A stretch of 64,000 bases of DNA from DASSJF01 sp035280345 (GCA_035280345.1 DATEGA010000252.1:1-64000), one strand, 5' to 3'; positions 8,826-17,393 are shown, counted from the stretch's first letter. Program-made: numbers and translations. Notes: generated by a model from the letters alone, not told the origin.

Positions 8826-10442
8826 ATGGAAGGCCGGTCGGAGCTCCGTCAGTATTACGAGATTCTGCGACGGCACGTCACGATCATTGCGCTCGTCGTC
8901 GCGCTCGCAATCGGCGGTGTGGGTCTGCAGCTCGCCATCCAGGGGCGGCAGTATCAGGCGGACGTGAGCGTGCTCGTGACGCCTCAGGCCTTCAATGGGG
9001 GTCTCGACACGAACCCGAACTTCGCCGCATTTCAGACGCAGTACCGCAATCTCGTGATGAACGATATTCTCTACCTCGCCAAGAGCAGCGAGGTGCTCAG
9101 GCGGGTGGGGCAGCGGGTTCCGCAAGTTAGTCCGGCTGCTCTGTACCGTGAGATCAAAGTCACGAACCTTCCCAACACCGACATCGTGGTCGTGAGCGCT
9201 CGGGATGGGGTGCGGGACCGCGCCGTCCTCATCGCCACGGCTACGACCCAGGAACTCGTAGCCTACTACGCGGAGTTGAACCAGGCCGCGGCGGCCGGCA
9301 CGCGGCAGTTCATCGGGCAGCAGGTCGCCGTCACGAAGCAGAAGTTGGAAGCCGCGGAGGATAGTCTCCGGGCGTTCAAGACCCAGGCCAACATTGCGGG
9401 TCTCCCCGAGACGACCTCACGTATGATCCAGCGATCCTTTGAGCTGCAGGCGATGTACAACGCCGCCATGTTAGACGTGCGGGCCGCACAGATGCGCGCC
9501 GGTTCCCTGCAGCAGCGGCTCCGATCGGAGAGCGGCGGTCAGCTTGCGTCGGTCGAGATCGGCACCAACCCCGTGGTCGCCCAGCTGCGCGACCGTCTTA
9601 TGGCCGCGGAGGCCGACCTCGCGAGTTTGCGTCAAGTGTACACCGACCAGCATCCCAAAGTGCAGCAGGCGCTCGGTAACGTCGCCGACCTGCGGGCTCG
9701 GCTGCGCCAGGAAGCGGCCCAAGCCGCCAGCGATCGGTCGATCGGCGTGAGCCCGATTCGGGAACAGCTTGTAGCGCAGCTGCTGAACGCTCAAGTCGAC
9801 GGGGAAGTGGCACAGGCGCGGGCGGAAGCCATCACGCCCTTGCTGGGACAGCTTCAGTCGAGTATGAGCCAGCTGCCGACGAACGAATTGACGTTTGCAC
9901 GGCTCCAGCGGGACGCAAAAGTGAACGAGGATCTGTATATGCGGCTGTCTGCGCTCTATCAGGACGCCAAGATTGCCGAGCAGAAGGCCGGCGTGTCCGG
10001 GCAGGCCGCGCTCGCCACCGTCGATCAGACTGACCCCAGCCCGGTGTCGTCGCAGTTCCCGCTCAAGGCGGGTCTCGGCGGATTGCTCGGACTGGTCATG
10101 GGCTGTGTGCTCGCGCTGCTGGTCGACAACTTGGACAATCGCGTCCGGACGCCCGGCGACGCCGAGGGCACCTTCGGCGTTCCTGTCCTTGCGTCCGTTC
10201 CCACGATGAACCCTCAAAACCATCGTGCACTCATGGGTGAGTCAGGCGGTGTGGCGGGCACAGTGGGGATGATCTTGCCGATTGTCATGCCGTTCGTGCT
10301 GCCGTTCCTCTTCGTCATGCTTGGAGGGCTTGCCGTCGGGCTGCTGGTCAGTAAAGCCGGCCCGGTGGTCGGATCTGTCGCGGGACAGGCCGGGATCGCC
10401 GTCACCCAGATGCTGCACCACCTGACAGCACTTCTTGGTTGA
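8826..10442 (+). CDS. Wzz-like polysaccharide chain-length / co-polymerase protein
   Basis: A 538-residue protein behind a strong GGAGGAGGGAG ribosome site. A first membrane helix at about 18-38 (VTIIALVVALAIGGVGLQLA) and a Wzz domain open it. A long coiled-coil periplasmic region (about 150-380) ends in the GNVR-like FARLQRDAKVNEDLYMRL, then a second membrane helix with PLKAGLGGLLGLVMGCVLALL. Beyond the usual Wzz end there is an extra C-terminal hydrophobic region of about 70 residues (MILPIVMPFVLPFLFVMLGG). It should set chain length with the adjacent kinase-like protein, whose ATG lies 2 bp past this stop. Confidence 0.88.
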   Translation: MEGRSELRQYYEILRRHVTIIALVVALAIGGVGLQLAIQGRQYQADVSVLVTPQAFNGGLDTNPNFAAFQTQYRNLVMNDILYLAKSSEVLRRVGQRVPQVSPAALYREIKVTNLPNTDIVVVSARDGVRDRAVLIATATTQELVAYYAELNQAAAAGTRQFIGQQVAVTKQKLEAAEDSLRAFKTQANIAGLPETTSRMIQRSFELQAMYNAAMLDVRAAQMRAGSLQQRLRSESGGQLASVEIGTNPVVAQLRDRLMAAEADLASLRQVYTDQHPKVQQALGNVADLRARLRQEAAQAASDRSIGVSPIREQLVAQLLNAQVDGEVAQARAEAITPLLGQLQSSMSQLPTNELTFARLQRDAKVNEDLYMRLSALYQDAKIAEQKAGVSGQAALATVDQTDPSPVSSQFPLKAGLGGLLGLVMGCVLALLVDNLDNRVRTPGDAEGTFGVPVLASVPTMNPQNHRALMGESGGVAGTVGMILPIVMPFVLPFLFVMLGGLAVGLLVSKAGPVVGSVAGQAGIAVTQMLHHLTALLG

Positions 10443-10443
10443 G

Positions 10444-11163
10444 ATGTCGGCAGTGGAGCCAGTAGAGCCGCAGCATACGGACACCGCGGGGAGTCCCGGC
10501 ACGCCACTCTTCACGGCGTACGGCGACAACTCGCCGTTTGCGGAGGCGTATCGGTCTCTTCGGGTAAGCCTCTTCAGCGGCAACGGCGCCTCGCCGCGGC
10601 TGCTTGGCATGACCGGAGCGGCGCCGCGGCACGGGAGCTCAACCACGGCCGCCAATTTCGGGCTGATTATGGGAGAAACCGGGACACAGGTCGTGCTCGT
10701 CGATGCGGATCTCTATAGGCCTTCGCTGCACCGGTTCTTCAATCTCCCAAACACTGTCGGCCTGTCTTCAGTCTTGGCGGGGGACGTACGTCTGTCCGAT
10801 GCGCTGCAGCCTATTACACCGCCGTCGCGGCTGAAGCTTCTGGCAGGCGGCCCCGCAACGCAAAATCCAGCGGCGCTCATGCGGCCGGAGCGGATGAAGA
10901 GCATTTTCGATGAGCTGCGCAGCCAAGCCGAGCTTGTGGTGGTGGATCTTCCGTCAGTGAGCTCTGTAGCGTACACTTCGCAGTTGGCGACTATGCTCGA
11001 TGGGATCGTTCTCGTGCTGCTGGCCGGCGCCGAACCGTCGGACGTGGACCGATTGGTGCGCCGGCGCTTGAAAGGCTCACAACTGGTCGGGATCGTCCTG
11101 AATCGGGTTCCGCTGCGGGGGAGCGACGCAACACCGTACCGGCATTATGCTGATCTGAAATAA
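10444..11163 (+). CDS. CpsD/CapB-type tyrosine-kinase-like protein with defective Walker A
   Basis: A 239-residue P-loop protein of the bacterial tyrosine kinase family that normally pairs with Wzz. The family pattern is clear: EAYRSLRVSL, Walker A' VVLVDADLYRPSLH (residues 83-96), GLSSVLAG, and a Walker B-like LVVVDLP (164-170). The Walker A loop reads GAAPRHGSSTT at 58-68, where the essential Lys of GKST is Ser65 (AGC at 10636-10638). ATP hydrolysis and kinase activity are therefore doubtful. The C-terminus has only two tyrosines (PYRHY) instead of a Tyr-rich cluster. It may act as a structural cap for the Wzz oligomer. Confidence 0.85.
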   Translation: MSAVEPVEPQHTDTAGSPGTPLFTAYGDNSPFAEAYRSLRVSLFSGNGASPRLLGMTGAAPRHGSSTTAANFGLIMGETGTQVVLVDADLYRPSLHRFFNLPNTVGLSSVLAGDVRLSDALQPITPPSRLKLLAGGPATQNPAALMRPERMKSIFDELRSQAELVVVDLPSVSSVAYTSQLATMLDGIVLVLLAGAEPSDVDRLVRRRLKGSQLVGIVLNRVPLRGSDATPYRHYADLK

Positions 11164-11169
11164 GGGGAG

Positions 11170-11219
11170 CGAAAGGGGCTGCGCTGCCGTCGCGCGTTGA
11201 GCGAGCGCAGCCCCTTTCG
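11170..11219 (+). terminator. 16-bp perfect hairpin between assembly and biosynthesis genes
   Basis: CGAAAGGGGCTGCGCT at 11170-11185 pairs perfectly with AGCGCAGCCCCTTTCG at 11204-11219 across an 18-base loop, with a G-T wobble extending the base. It starts 7 bp after the kinase-like gene. No T-run follows, so it is not a textbook intrinsic terminator. It may be an attenuator, an RNA stabiliser or a pause site on which the upstream NusG-like factor acts. Confidence 0.6.
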
Positions 11220-11266
11220 TCGAATCTGCAATCGTTCGCAGCTGAGGAGACGGAGAGGCTAGCGTC

Positions 11267-12334
11267 ATGCTGATTGTCCGTGCACCGGTGCGGATTAGCT
11301 TCGCGGGCGGCGGCACCGATTTGGAGAGTTACTATCGGCCGTTTGGCGGACTGGTCGTCAGCGCCGCGATCGACAAGTATTTCTACGTCTTTGTGACCGT
11401 CAATAAAGGCGAAAGTATCCAGATCATGTCGTCCGATTTCCGCACGTTTTACCGGCAGGATGCAGATCAGGAGATGTTGTGGGACGGTGACTTGGCGCTC
11501 CCTCGCGCCATCCTCAACTACTTCAACGTCCACGAGGGGCTCTCGATGTTCCTGGCGTCGCAGGTGCCGCCAGGCACCGGTCTCGGTTCTTCCAGCACCG
11601 TCGCGGTCGCCGTGATCAAGGCCCTCACGAGCCTGCAGGGTCTCGCGTTATCGAAGCAGGAGATCGCCGAGTTGGCCTGTTCGATCGAAATCGAGAAACT
11701 CGGCATGCCAATCGGCAAACAAGATCAGTATGCGGCGGCGTTTGGGGGCATCAACGGGATCGCCTTTGAACACGACGGTGTCTCGGTCCATCCTCTCAGG
11801 CTTTCGCCCGATGTCCTGGAGCGACTCGAGCGCAATGTGCTCCTATTCTATACCGGCGTGGCCCGGGATGCCGCGAAGGTACTCACCGAACAAAATCAGG
11901 CAACGCTCAACCGTTCCGCCGGGGTGATCGAGTCCTTGCACGCGATCAAGGGAATGGCGATGGAGGTCGGTCAGTGCTTTGAGCGGGGGGACCTCCGAAA
12001 GCTCGGTGAACTGCTGCACACATCGTGGGAGTACAAGAAAAAGCTCTCGGCCGGGATCACCAATGCGTGGATCGACGAGTGCTACGAGACGGCGCGCTGT
12101 CACGGGGCAATCGGCGGCAAGATAACCGGGGCCGGAGGTGGCGGCTTCCTCATGCTCTACTGCGAAGAGCGAGGAGCGCCCGCGGTGACCGAGGCTCTGG
12201 GCCGGCTCGGCCTCAAGCGAATGGACTTCTCCGTGGACTTCGATGGCGCGAAGATCCTGGTGAACAACGGCATTCCGTTTCAAATGCTGGGGCAGGGAAG
12301 GCGCGCCGGCGAGGTCGCCGTTGTGAACGGGTGA
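11267..12334 (+). CDS. hddA: GHMP kinase, D-glycero-D-manno-heptose 7-phosphate kinase-like
   Basis: A 355-residue GHMP kinase with the three family motifs: RAPVRISFAGGGTDLESYY at the N-terminus, VPPGTGLGSSSTVAVAVI as the phosphate loop, and GGKITGAGGGGFLMLYC near the C-terminus. The opening and the EKLGMPIGKQDQYAAAFGG segment match the HddA heptose-7-phosphate kinase subgroup. HddA phosphorylates D-glycero-D-manno-heptose 7-phosphate at O-1 on the way to GDP-heptose. The GmhA-like isomerase 1.4 kb downstream supports this. The phosphatase (GmhB) and guanylyltransferase (HddC) are not in this window. A fucokinase-like role is the main alternative. Its stop overlaps the next start. Confidence 0.8.
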   Translation: MLIVRAPVRISFAGGGTDLESYYRPFGGLVVSAAIDKYFYVFVTVNKGESIQIMSSDFRTFYRQDADQEMLWDGDLALPRAILNYFNVHEGLSMFLASQVPPGTGLGSSSTVAVAVIKALTSLQGLALSKQEIAELACSIEIEKLGMPIGKQDQYAAAFGGINGIAFEHDGVSVHPLRLSPDVLERLERNVLLFYTGVARDAAKVLTEQNQATLNRSAGVIESLHAIKGMAMEVGQCFERGDLRKLGELLHTSWEYKKKLSAGITNAWIDECYETARCHGAIGGKITGAGGGGFLMLYCEERGAPAVTEALGRLGLKRMDFSVDFDGAKILVNNGIPFQMLGQGRRAGEVAVVNG

Positions 12335-13710
12335 TGCCCAGGGCCGATCGGCACGTCATGATCTTGGGGTTGATCGGGGTCGACGTGCTGGCGCTGACGA
12401 TCGCCGGGGCTCTGACCTCAAAGCTTCTGCCGTTCGATATCCTGGCAGCGGGCCGGGGAGCGTCCCAGTTTCTGCTGGTGGCGGCGCTTCCGGTGGCCAT
12501 CGGTTTGTTTGCAGCCAATCGCCTCTATGTCCTCGACGAGCTTCTGGAGGGGCCCATCGAGTACGGGCGGATCGTCTATGCCTGTACGCTCACGACGTTC
12601 GGGCTGAGCGTAATCGGGTTCTGGTGGCGTGATGTGGATGCGCTCGCCCCGTCGCGCCGGCTCGTGACGGCTCTCTGGTTTCTCTCGATTCTGGCCGCGG
12701 TGACGGGGCGGTTCATCGTGCGCCGCGTCGTGCGGGCGCTGCGCCGCCGAGGGTTGCTGACGACGCGCACGCTGATCGTCGGCCTCGGCGCCCAGGGGTT
12801 GTCGTTGTGCCGGCACTTTCGCGAGCTCCGGCACGCGGGGGTTGAGGTCGTCGGGTTCATCGACGACTTCCTCCCGGCAGGGACGCCCGTGGTCGACGGA
12901 CTCAAGGTACTTGGCCCTCCGAGCGCTCTGCCGGCGGTCTTGCGTGAGACCGGCGCCGGCGACGTGATCGTGGTGCCGACGGCTATGGCCTGGGAGAGTT
13001 TCCACGACCTCATTCGTGATACCGCCACGTTGAATGGGCACACCGTGCGCCTCACGCCGGGATTCCGCGATATCCTGGCCGCGAACATAAAAGTGCATCA
13101 TTTCGGATCGATGCCGTTGCTGACGATCGAGCGGGCGCGTATTACAGGGCTCGAGGCCGTCCTGAAACGGCTCGTGGACTACACGCTTGCCGCCGTGCTG
13201 CTGCTATTCAGCCTGCCGATCCTTGCTACCGTGGCGATAGTGCTTCGCGCCAAGGGAGTGCGGGTATTTTCTCGCGTCGCCACGATTGGACGTGGCGGGC
13301 GAACCTTTCAGGCCGTGGTGTTCAACGCATCGGACCCCGACAATGGCTTCCAGCGCGCAGCGGTGCGGCTCGGGCTCGACAAGGTCGTACAGCTCTGGAA
13401 CGTGCTGTGCGGCCGGATGAGCATCGTCGGTCCTCGCCCCGTCCCTGTTCATCGGCGCCGTGAATATGAGCGCTGGGTGCCGAACCTGTTGACCGTCAAG
13501 CCGGGTGTCACCGGACCGTGGGCGCTGACCGGCGTCCGTCTCCCTTTGGACGACGAGATGCAGGCGACCCTGTTCTACATCCGCAACTACACCATTTGGC
13601 TGGATCTCGAAATTGTCGTTCGATCTATCCTCCGGGTGCTCCGCGGTCGCGCGGTCCCCGACCACACGAGTGAGCCGGTCCGCCGTGACGCCGTCACAGT
13701 ACATCAGTAG
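12334..13710 (+). CDS. Polyprenyl phosphosugar transferase-like protein with degenerate active site
   Basis: A 458-residue protein of the WbaP-like (polytopic) phosphoglycosyl transferase family. It has four N-terminal membrane helices, a nucleotide-binding-like domain (TLIVGLGAQGLSL, EVVGFIDDFLP) at about 145-240 and the C-terminal transferase domain from 280. The fold signature QLWNVLCGRMSIVGPRPV is present. Key residues are altered: the KFRTM-type motif is VFNAS (329-333), and the Asp-Glu dyad of SLDELPQ is Asp349-Lys350 in GLDKVVQ. It may be inactive, or have a scaffold role. The intact enzyme at 19.9 kb is the better candidate initiator. Confidence 0.82.
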   Translation: MPRADRHVMILGLIGVDVLALTIAGALTSKLLPFDILAAGRGASQFLLVAALPVAIGLFAANRLYVLDELLEGPIEYGRIVYACTLTTFGLSVIGFWWRDVDALAPSRRLVTALWFLSILAAVTGRFIVRRVVRALRRRGLLTTRTLIVGLGAQGLSLCRHFRELRHAGVEVVGFIDDFLPAGTPVVDGLKVLGPPSALPAVLRETGAGDVIVVPTAMAWESFHDLIRDTATLNGHTVRLTPGFRDILAANIKVHHFGSMPLLTIERARITGLEAVLKRLVDYTLAAVLLLFSLPILATVAIVLRAKGVRVFSRVATIGRGGRTFQAVVFNASDPDNGFQRAAVRLGLDKVVQLWNVLCGRMSIVGPRPVPVHRRREYERWVPNLLTVKPGVTGPWALTGVRLPLDDEMQATLFYIRNYTIWLDLEIVVRSILRVLRGRAVPDHTSEPVRRDAVTVHQ

Positions 13711-14299
13711 CCTGCGCGAGGCGCTCGCCAAGGTGTCGGTTTCGGACCTTCGCGAGATCGAAGACGTGCTCTTCGACGCGTGGCGCCACGGGCGCACGAT
13801 CTTCATCGCCGGGAACGGTGGCAGCTCGTCAACCGCCTCGCATTGGACCAACGACCTCAACAAGGGAGCGATTACCGCGGGGGGACGTCGATTTCGCGCG
13901 ATGGCGCTCACCGACAACGTGCCGCTGATTACCGCGTGGGGCAATGACACCGCGTACGAGCGGATCTTCGTCGAGCAAATGACGAACTTCATCCAGCCTC
14001 ACGATGTGTTCGTCGCCATCAGCGGCAGCGGAAACTCGCCCAATATCCTTGCGGCCGTGCAATGCGCGCGGAGCGCGGGCGCCGTCACGGTCGGCCTGAC
14101 CGGCCGCGACGGTGGCCAACTGCGGGTCCTCGCCGACCACGCAGTGGTGGTCCCGGCACACTACATGGAGATCATCGAAGACGTCCATTTGGCGCTCTCG
14201 CACCTGCTCTGCACGGCGCTGCGGGCGAGGATTGCCGCACCGATGCCCGCGGGCGAGGCGATCCCCGTCACGCAAACGATGTCCCGACCGGAGGCGTGA
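13685..14299 (+). CDS. gmhA: SIS-domain phosphoheptose isomerase-like protein
   Basis: About 204 residues from GTG 13685 (GTG 13670 is an alternative); either start lies inside the end of the preceding gene. The SIS sugar-isomerase fold is shown by IFIAGNGGSSSTASHWTNDL, VFVAISGSGNSPNIL and the C-terminal EIIEDVHLALSHLLC, as in GmhA, which converts sedoheptulose 7-phosphate to D-glycero-D-manno-heptose 7-phosphate. With the HddA-like kinase it argues for a heptose in the glycan. The usual AADAQH after the Gly-Ser loop reads STASHW here, so a related keto-sugar phosphate substrate is possible. Confidence 0.82.
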   Translation: MTPSQYISSLREALAKVSVSDLREIEDVLFDAWRHGRTIFIAGNGGSSSTASHWTNDLNKGAITAGGRRFRAMALTDNVPLITAWGNDTAYERIFVEQMTNFIQPHDVFVAISGSGNSPNILAAVQCARSAGAVTVGLTGRDGGQLRVLADHAVVVPAHYMEIIEDVHLALSHLLCTALRARIAAPMPAGEAIPVTQTMSRPEA

Positions 14300-14301
14300 T
14301 C

Positions 14302-15060
14302 ATGAAAGCCATCCCAGACCCTGTCATCAACAGCAGCGAGCCCGATTCGAGCTTGGGGCACATGCCGGACGGCCGGTGGGCGTTTGACGCCAACGTGACG
14401 CAGGTGTTCGACGATATGCTCCGGCGATCGATCCCGCAATACGATGTCATGCGCCAGGCCGTGTACGATGTCGGATGCAAGTTCATCAAGCGCGATACGG
14501 ATATCGTCGATCTGGGGTGCGCCAGGGGCGAGGCGCTGGCCCCATTCGTCGACCGATTCGGCGCGCAGAACCGCTACCTGGGTGTCGAGGTGAGTGAGCC
14601 GATGCTCGCCGCGACACGGCAGCGCTACGCCGGCCTTATCAACACCGGTGTCATGCGGGTGCAAAACAGCGATCTCCGGTACACGTATCCGCTCGCCAAG
14701 GCGAGTCTCACCCTGTCCATCTTCACCGTCCAGTTCGTGCCGATCGAGTACCGGCCGCGGCTGCTCGCCGACGTGTTCGCGTCGACCGTTCCCGGCGGTG
14801 CGATTGTCCTGGCGGAAAAGATCATCGGATCCACCGGCGCTAACGATCGCCTCTTTGTCGATCTCTACTACGATATGAAGCGCCGCAACGGCTACAGCCA
14901 GGACGAAATAGACCGCAAGCGGTTCTCGCTGGAGGGCGTGCTCGTGCCCGTCACCGCGAAGTGGAACGAAGATCTCCTTCGTGAAGCGGGTTTTTCGCGG
15001 GTTGAGAATTTCTGGCGGTGGATGAATTTTGGCGCGTGGCTGGGCGTCAAGCCTGCGTGA
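14302..15060 (+). CDS. CmoA-like carboxy-SAM synthase family methyltransferase
   Basis: A 252-residue class I SAM enzyme behind GGAGG at 14290-14294. It matches CmoA closely: WAFDANVTQVFDDMLRRSIP near the N-terminus, DIVDLGCARGEALAPF as the SAM loop, LSIFTVQFVPIE, and the diagnostic LYYDMKRRNGYSQDEIDRKR with the conserved Arg207 that in CmoA contacts the carboxylate. CmoA makes carboxy-SAM from SAM and prephenate for tRNA wobble uridine modification. Here it sits inside a glycan operon, between GmhA and Wzm genes, and no CmoB is seen. It may have been recruited for sugar carboxymethylation or plain methylation. Confidence 0.78.
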   Translation: MKAIPDPVINSSEPDSSLGHMPDGRWAFDANVTQVFDDMLRRSIPQYDVMRQAVYDVGCKFIKRDTDIVDLGCARGEALAPFVDRFGAQNRYLGVEVSEPMLAATRQRYAGLINTGVMRVQNSDLRYTYPLAKASLTLSIFTVQFVPIEYRPRLLADVFASTVPGGAIVLAEKIIGSTGANDRLFVDLYYDMKRRNGYSQDEIDRKRFSLEGVLVPVTAKWNEDLLREAGFSRVENFWRWMNFGAWLGVKPA

Positions 15061-15076
15061 GCGTTGCGTACCGGGC

Positions 15077-15976
15077 GTGAGCAACAGGAGCGCGACGGTC
15101 ATCGAACAGCCTGGGTGGCAGCCCGCAGTCGCTTCAACAGGATCGCGGGCCGAAGAAGTACCCGCGATCCGGGTCGAGCCGTCGAAGGGGTGGGCTGCGC
15201 TCCAGCTCCGCGAGGCGTGGAAGTCTCGAGAGCTCTTGTATTTTCTCGTTTGGCGGGATGTCACAGTCCGCTACAAGCAGACGGTGTTTGGGGTGCTGTG
15301 GGCGGTTTTCCAGCCGTTGTTTGGGACAGTGGTCTTCACCCTGTTTTTCGGCCGGTTGGCCAAGATGCCCTCGGACGGCGTGCCGTACCCGTTGTTCGCT
15401 TATGCCGCATTGGTGCCGTGGACGTTTTTTGCCAACGGCTTGAACCAGATTTCCAACAGCCTCGTACGCGATGCCAATCTCATCACGAAAGTGTACGTAC
15501 CGCGGCTTCTGATCCCGTTCGCGGCCGCCGTCGCTGGGTTGGTCGATTTTCTCGTGGCATTTGTTATTCTGCTCGGCATGATGGTCCTCTACCGAACGCC
15601 GCCGACGGCGAACATTATCTTCCTACCGTTCCTTGCCCTGCTGGCGCTGGCGACGTCGATCAGTGTGGGTCTCTGGTTGTCGGCGCTGAACGTGCAGTTC
15701 CGCGATGTGCGATACGTCCTGCCGTTCGTGGTGCAGGCATGGCTCTTCGCCACACCGATCGTATATCCGAGCAGTCTACTGCCGGCGCGGTGGCGCCTGG
15801 TGTACGGGCTGAATCCGATGGTCGGCGTAGTAGAAGGCTTTCGATGGGCCCTCTTGGGGACGCATACCCGTCCCGGCGGCATGATTATCGTTTCAGCGCT
15901 CACGGTAGTTGGCCTGTTGATCGGCGGGATGATCTACTTCCGGCGGACGGAAAGTAAGTTCGCCGACGTGGTCTAG
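15077..15976 (+). CDS. wzm: Wzm-like polysaccharide ABC transporter permease
   Basis: A 299-residue ABC-2 permease starting at GTG 15077. The cytoplasmic N-terminus carries the family hallmark LLYFLVWRDVTVRYKQTVFG followed by LWAVFQPLFGTVVFTLFFG. About six membrane helices follow, with NPMVGVVEGFRWALLG near the end. It should form the membrane channel for export of an undecaprenyl-linked glycan together with the Wzt-like ATPase, whose GTG start is 18 bp downstream. Family assignment is strong. The exact polymer is unknown. Confidence 0.9.
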   Translation: MSNRSATVIEQPGWQPAVASTGSRAEEVPAIRVEPSKGWAALQLREAWKSRELLYFLVWRDVTVRYKQTVFGVLWAVFQPLFGTVVFTLFFGRLAKMPSDGVPYPLFAYAALVPWTFFANGLNQISNSLVRDANLITKVYVPRLLIPFAAAVAGLVDFLVAFVILLGMMVLYRTPPTANIIFLPFLALLALATSISVGLWLSALNVQFRDVRYVLPFVVQAWLFATPIVYPSSLLPARWRLVYGLNPMVGVVEGFRWALLGTHTRPGGMIIVSALTVVGLLIGGMIYFRRTESKFADVV

Positions 15977-15994
15977 GGAGGGCCGAAGGGTCCT

Positions 15995-17305
15995 GTGAGC
16001 GGTCGCGCAGTCCGGGTCGAAAATCTCTCGAAACAATACGTGCTGGGGCAGTGGCGGGCTCACGACACGCTCCGCGATCACCTGACTCGCACGTTCTCAG
16101 TGTTCTCGCGTGCGCCGCGCGAGCGGCAACAGCCGGAGACGATTTGGGCGCTTCGGGATGTGTCATTCGACGTCCAGCGCGGCGAAGTCGTTGGGATTAT
16201 CGGAAACAACGGCGCGGGGAAGAGCACCCTTCTCAAAATTCTCTCCCGCATTACCGAGCCTACGGGCGGCTACGCGGAGATCCACGGGCGCGTGGGCTCT
16301 TTGCTGGAGGTTGGGGCTGGGTTTTTCCATGCGGAGCTCACGGGACGGGAAAATATCTATCTCAGCGGCGCGATCCTCGGAATGAAGAAGAGCGAGATAG
16401 ACCGGAAGCGAGACGACATCATAGAGTTCGCCGGCATCGAGCGGTTCATCGACACGCCCGTGAAACGCTATTCCACCGGGATGAACATGCGACTAGCGTT
16501 TTCGGTTGCCGCGCATCTCGATCAAGAGATCCTGTTCGTCGACGAAGTGCTCGCGGTCGGCGATGCGGAATTCCAACGAAAGTGCCTCGGGCGGATGGGG
16601 GAGGTATCCCGCGCGGGACGAACGGTGCTGTTCGTGAGCCACAACATGGCTGCGATCACCCATCTGTGTCCGCGCACACTGTGGCTGAAAGGCGGCCGGG
16701 TACATGCCGATGGCGCGTCGACAGATGTCGTATCGGCATACTTATCGGCTGGCCAGGGCGCCGGATCAGCGTGGCGCAATCCTTCCTCCAATCGCCCCTC
16801 CATGGACGGCGCATTCCGGGTGGGGGCGGCGCGTGTGCTCGCTGAAGACAACCGTCCTGCGAGCGTCATGGAGTTCCGGCGACCGTTTAAATTCGAGATA
16901 GAGTATGAGATCCTGCGACCGTTGAAGGATGTCGCGGTTGTTGTGAGGGTGATTAATTCGATCGGCGAGCACCTCTGGACGTCGTGGGACACCGATCCGG
17001 ATCGCTGGGATAGCGGCTTGGTGAGAATGCCGGGACGCTATGTCTCCGTGTGCAGAGTCCCGCCGCACTTCCTGAAGCCCGGACCGTACCGCGTCGACGT
17101 CGGTGCGCGCAGCGCGACGCCGCCGTACGAACTGCACGAAAGTGTTCTGGCGTTTGAAATATCCGAGGTCGGATACGCGCTCCATCCCGACCGCGTAGGC
17201 GTGATCGCCCCGTTACTCGGCTGGGACGTGACGCGTGTCGACGAGGCGCACGGTCGCCTCTCCGAGTCAAGTTCTGAGCCTATAAGTGTTGAGGCAGCCC
17301 GATGA
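15995..17305 (+). CDS. wzt: Wzt-like polysaccharide ABC transporter ATPase with C-terminal glycan-binding domain
   Basis: A 436-residue protein from GTG 15995. The ATPase half has Walker A GIIGNNGAGKSTLLKIL, YSTGMNMRLAFSVA as signature, ILFVDEVLAVGD as Walker B and VSHN as the switch. Residues about 255-415 form a beta-rich Wzt_C-type domain (FRRPFKFEIEYEILRPLKDV, VCRVPPHFLKPGPYRVDV), which in Wzt proteins recognises the capped end of the polymer. Its presence points to export of a finished, end-modified chain. The nearby methyltransferases could supply such a cap. It is paired with the upstream permease. Confidence 0.92.
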   Translation: MSGRAVRVENLSKQYVLGQWRAHDTLRDHLTRTFSVFSRAPRERQQPETIWALRDVSFDVQRGEVVGIIGNNGAGKSTLLKILSRITEPTGGYAEIHGRVGSLLEVGAGFFHAELTGRENIYLSGAILGMKKSEIDRKRDDIIEFAGIERFIDTPVKRYSTGMNMRLAFSVAAHLDQEILFVDEVLAVGDAEFQRKCLGRMGEVSRAGRTVLFVSHNMAAITHLCPRTLWLKGGRVHADGASTDVVSAYLSAGQGAGSAWRNPSSNRPSMDGAFRVGAARVLAEDNRPASVMEFRRPFKFEIEYEILRPLKDVAVVVRVINSIGEHLWTSWDTDPDRWDSGLVRMPGRYVSVCRVPPHFLKPGPYRVDVGARSATPPYELHESVLAFEISEVGYALHPDRVGVIAPLLGWDVTRVDEAHGRLSESSSEPISVEAAR

Positions 17306-17393
17306 AGATGCCGGCAACTCTCGCAAACCGCCCCACGGCCGACTGCAAGGGCCGCGGGGCCGCGATCAGCTGACGTTCGGATCGGGCGCATCG

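Noticed and set aside
14161..15264. A 367-codon open frame on the minus strand across the CmoA-like gene
   Set aside because: It is antisense to well-supported genes, lacks family resemblance and reflects high GC keeping the opposite strand open.
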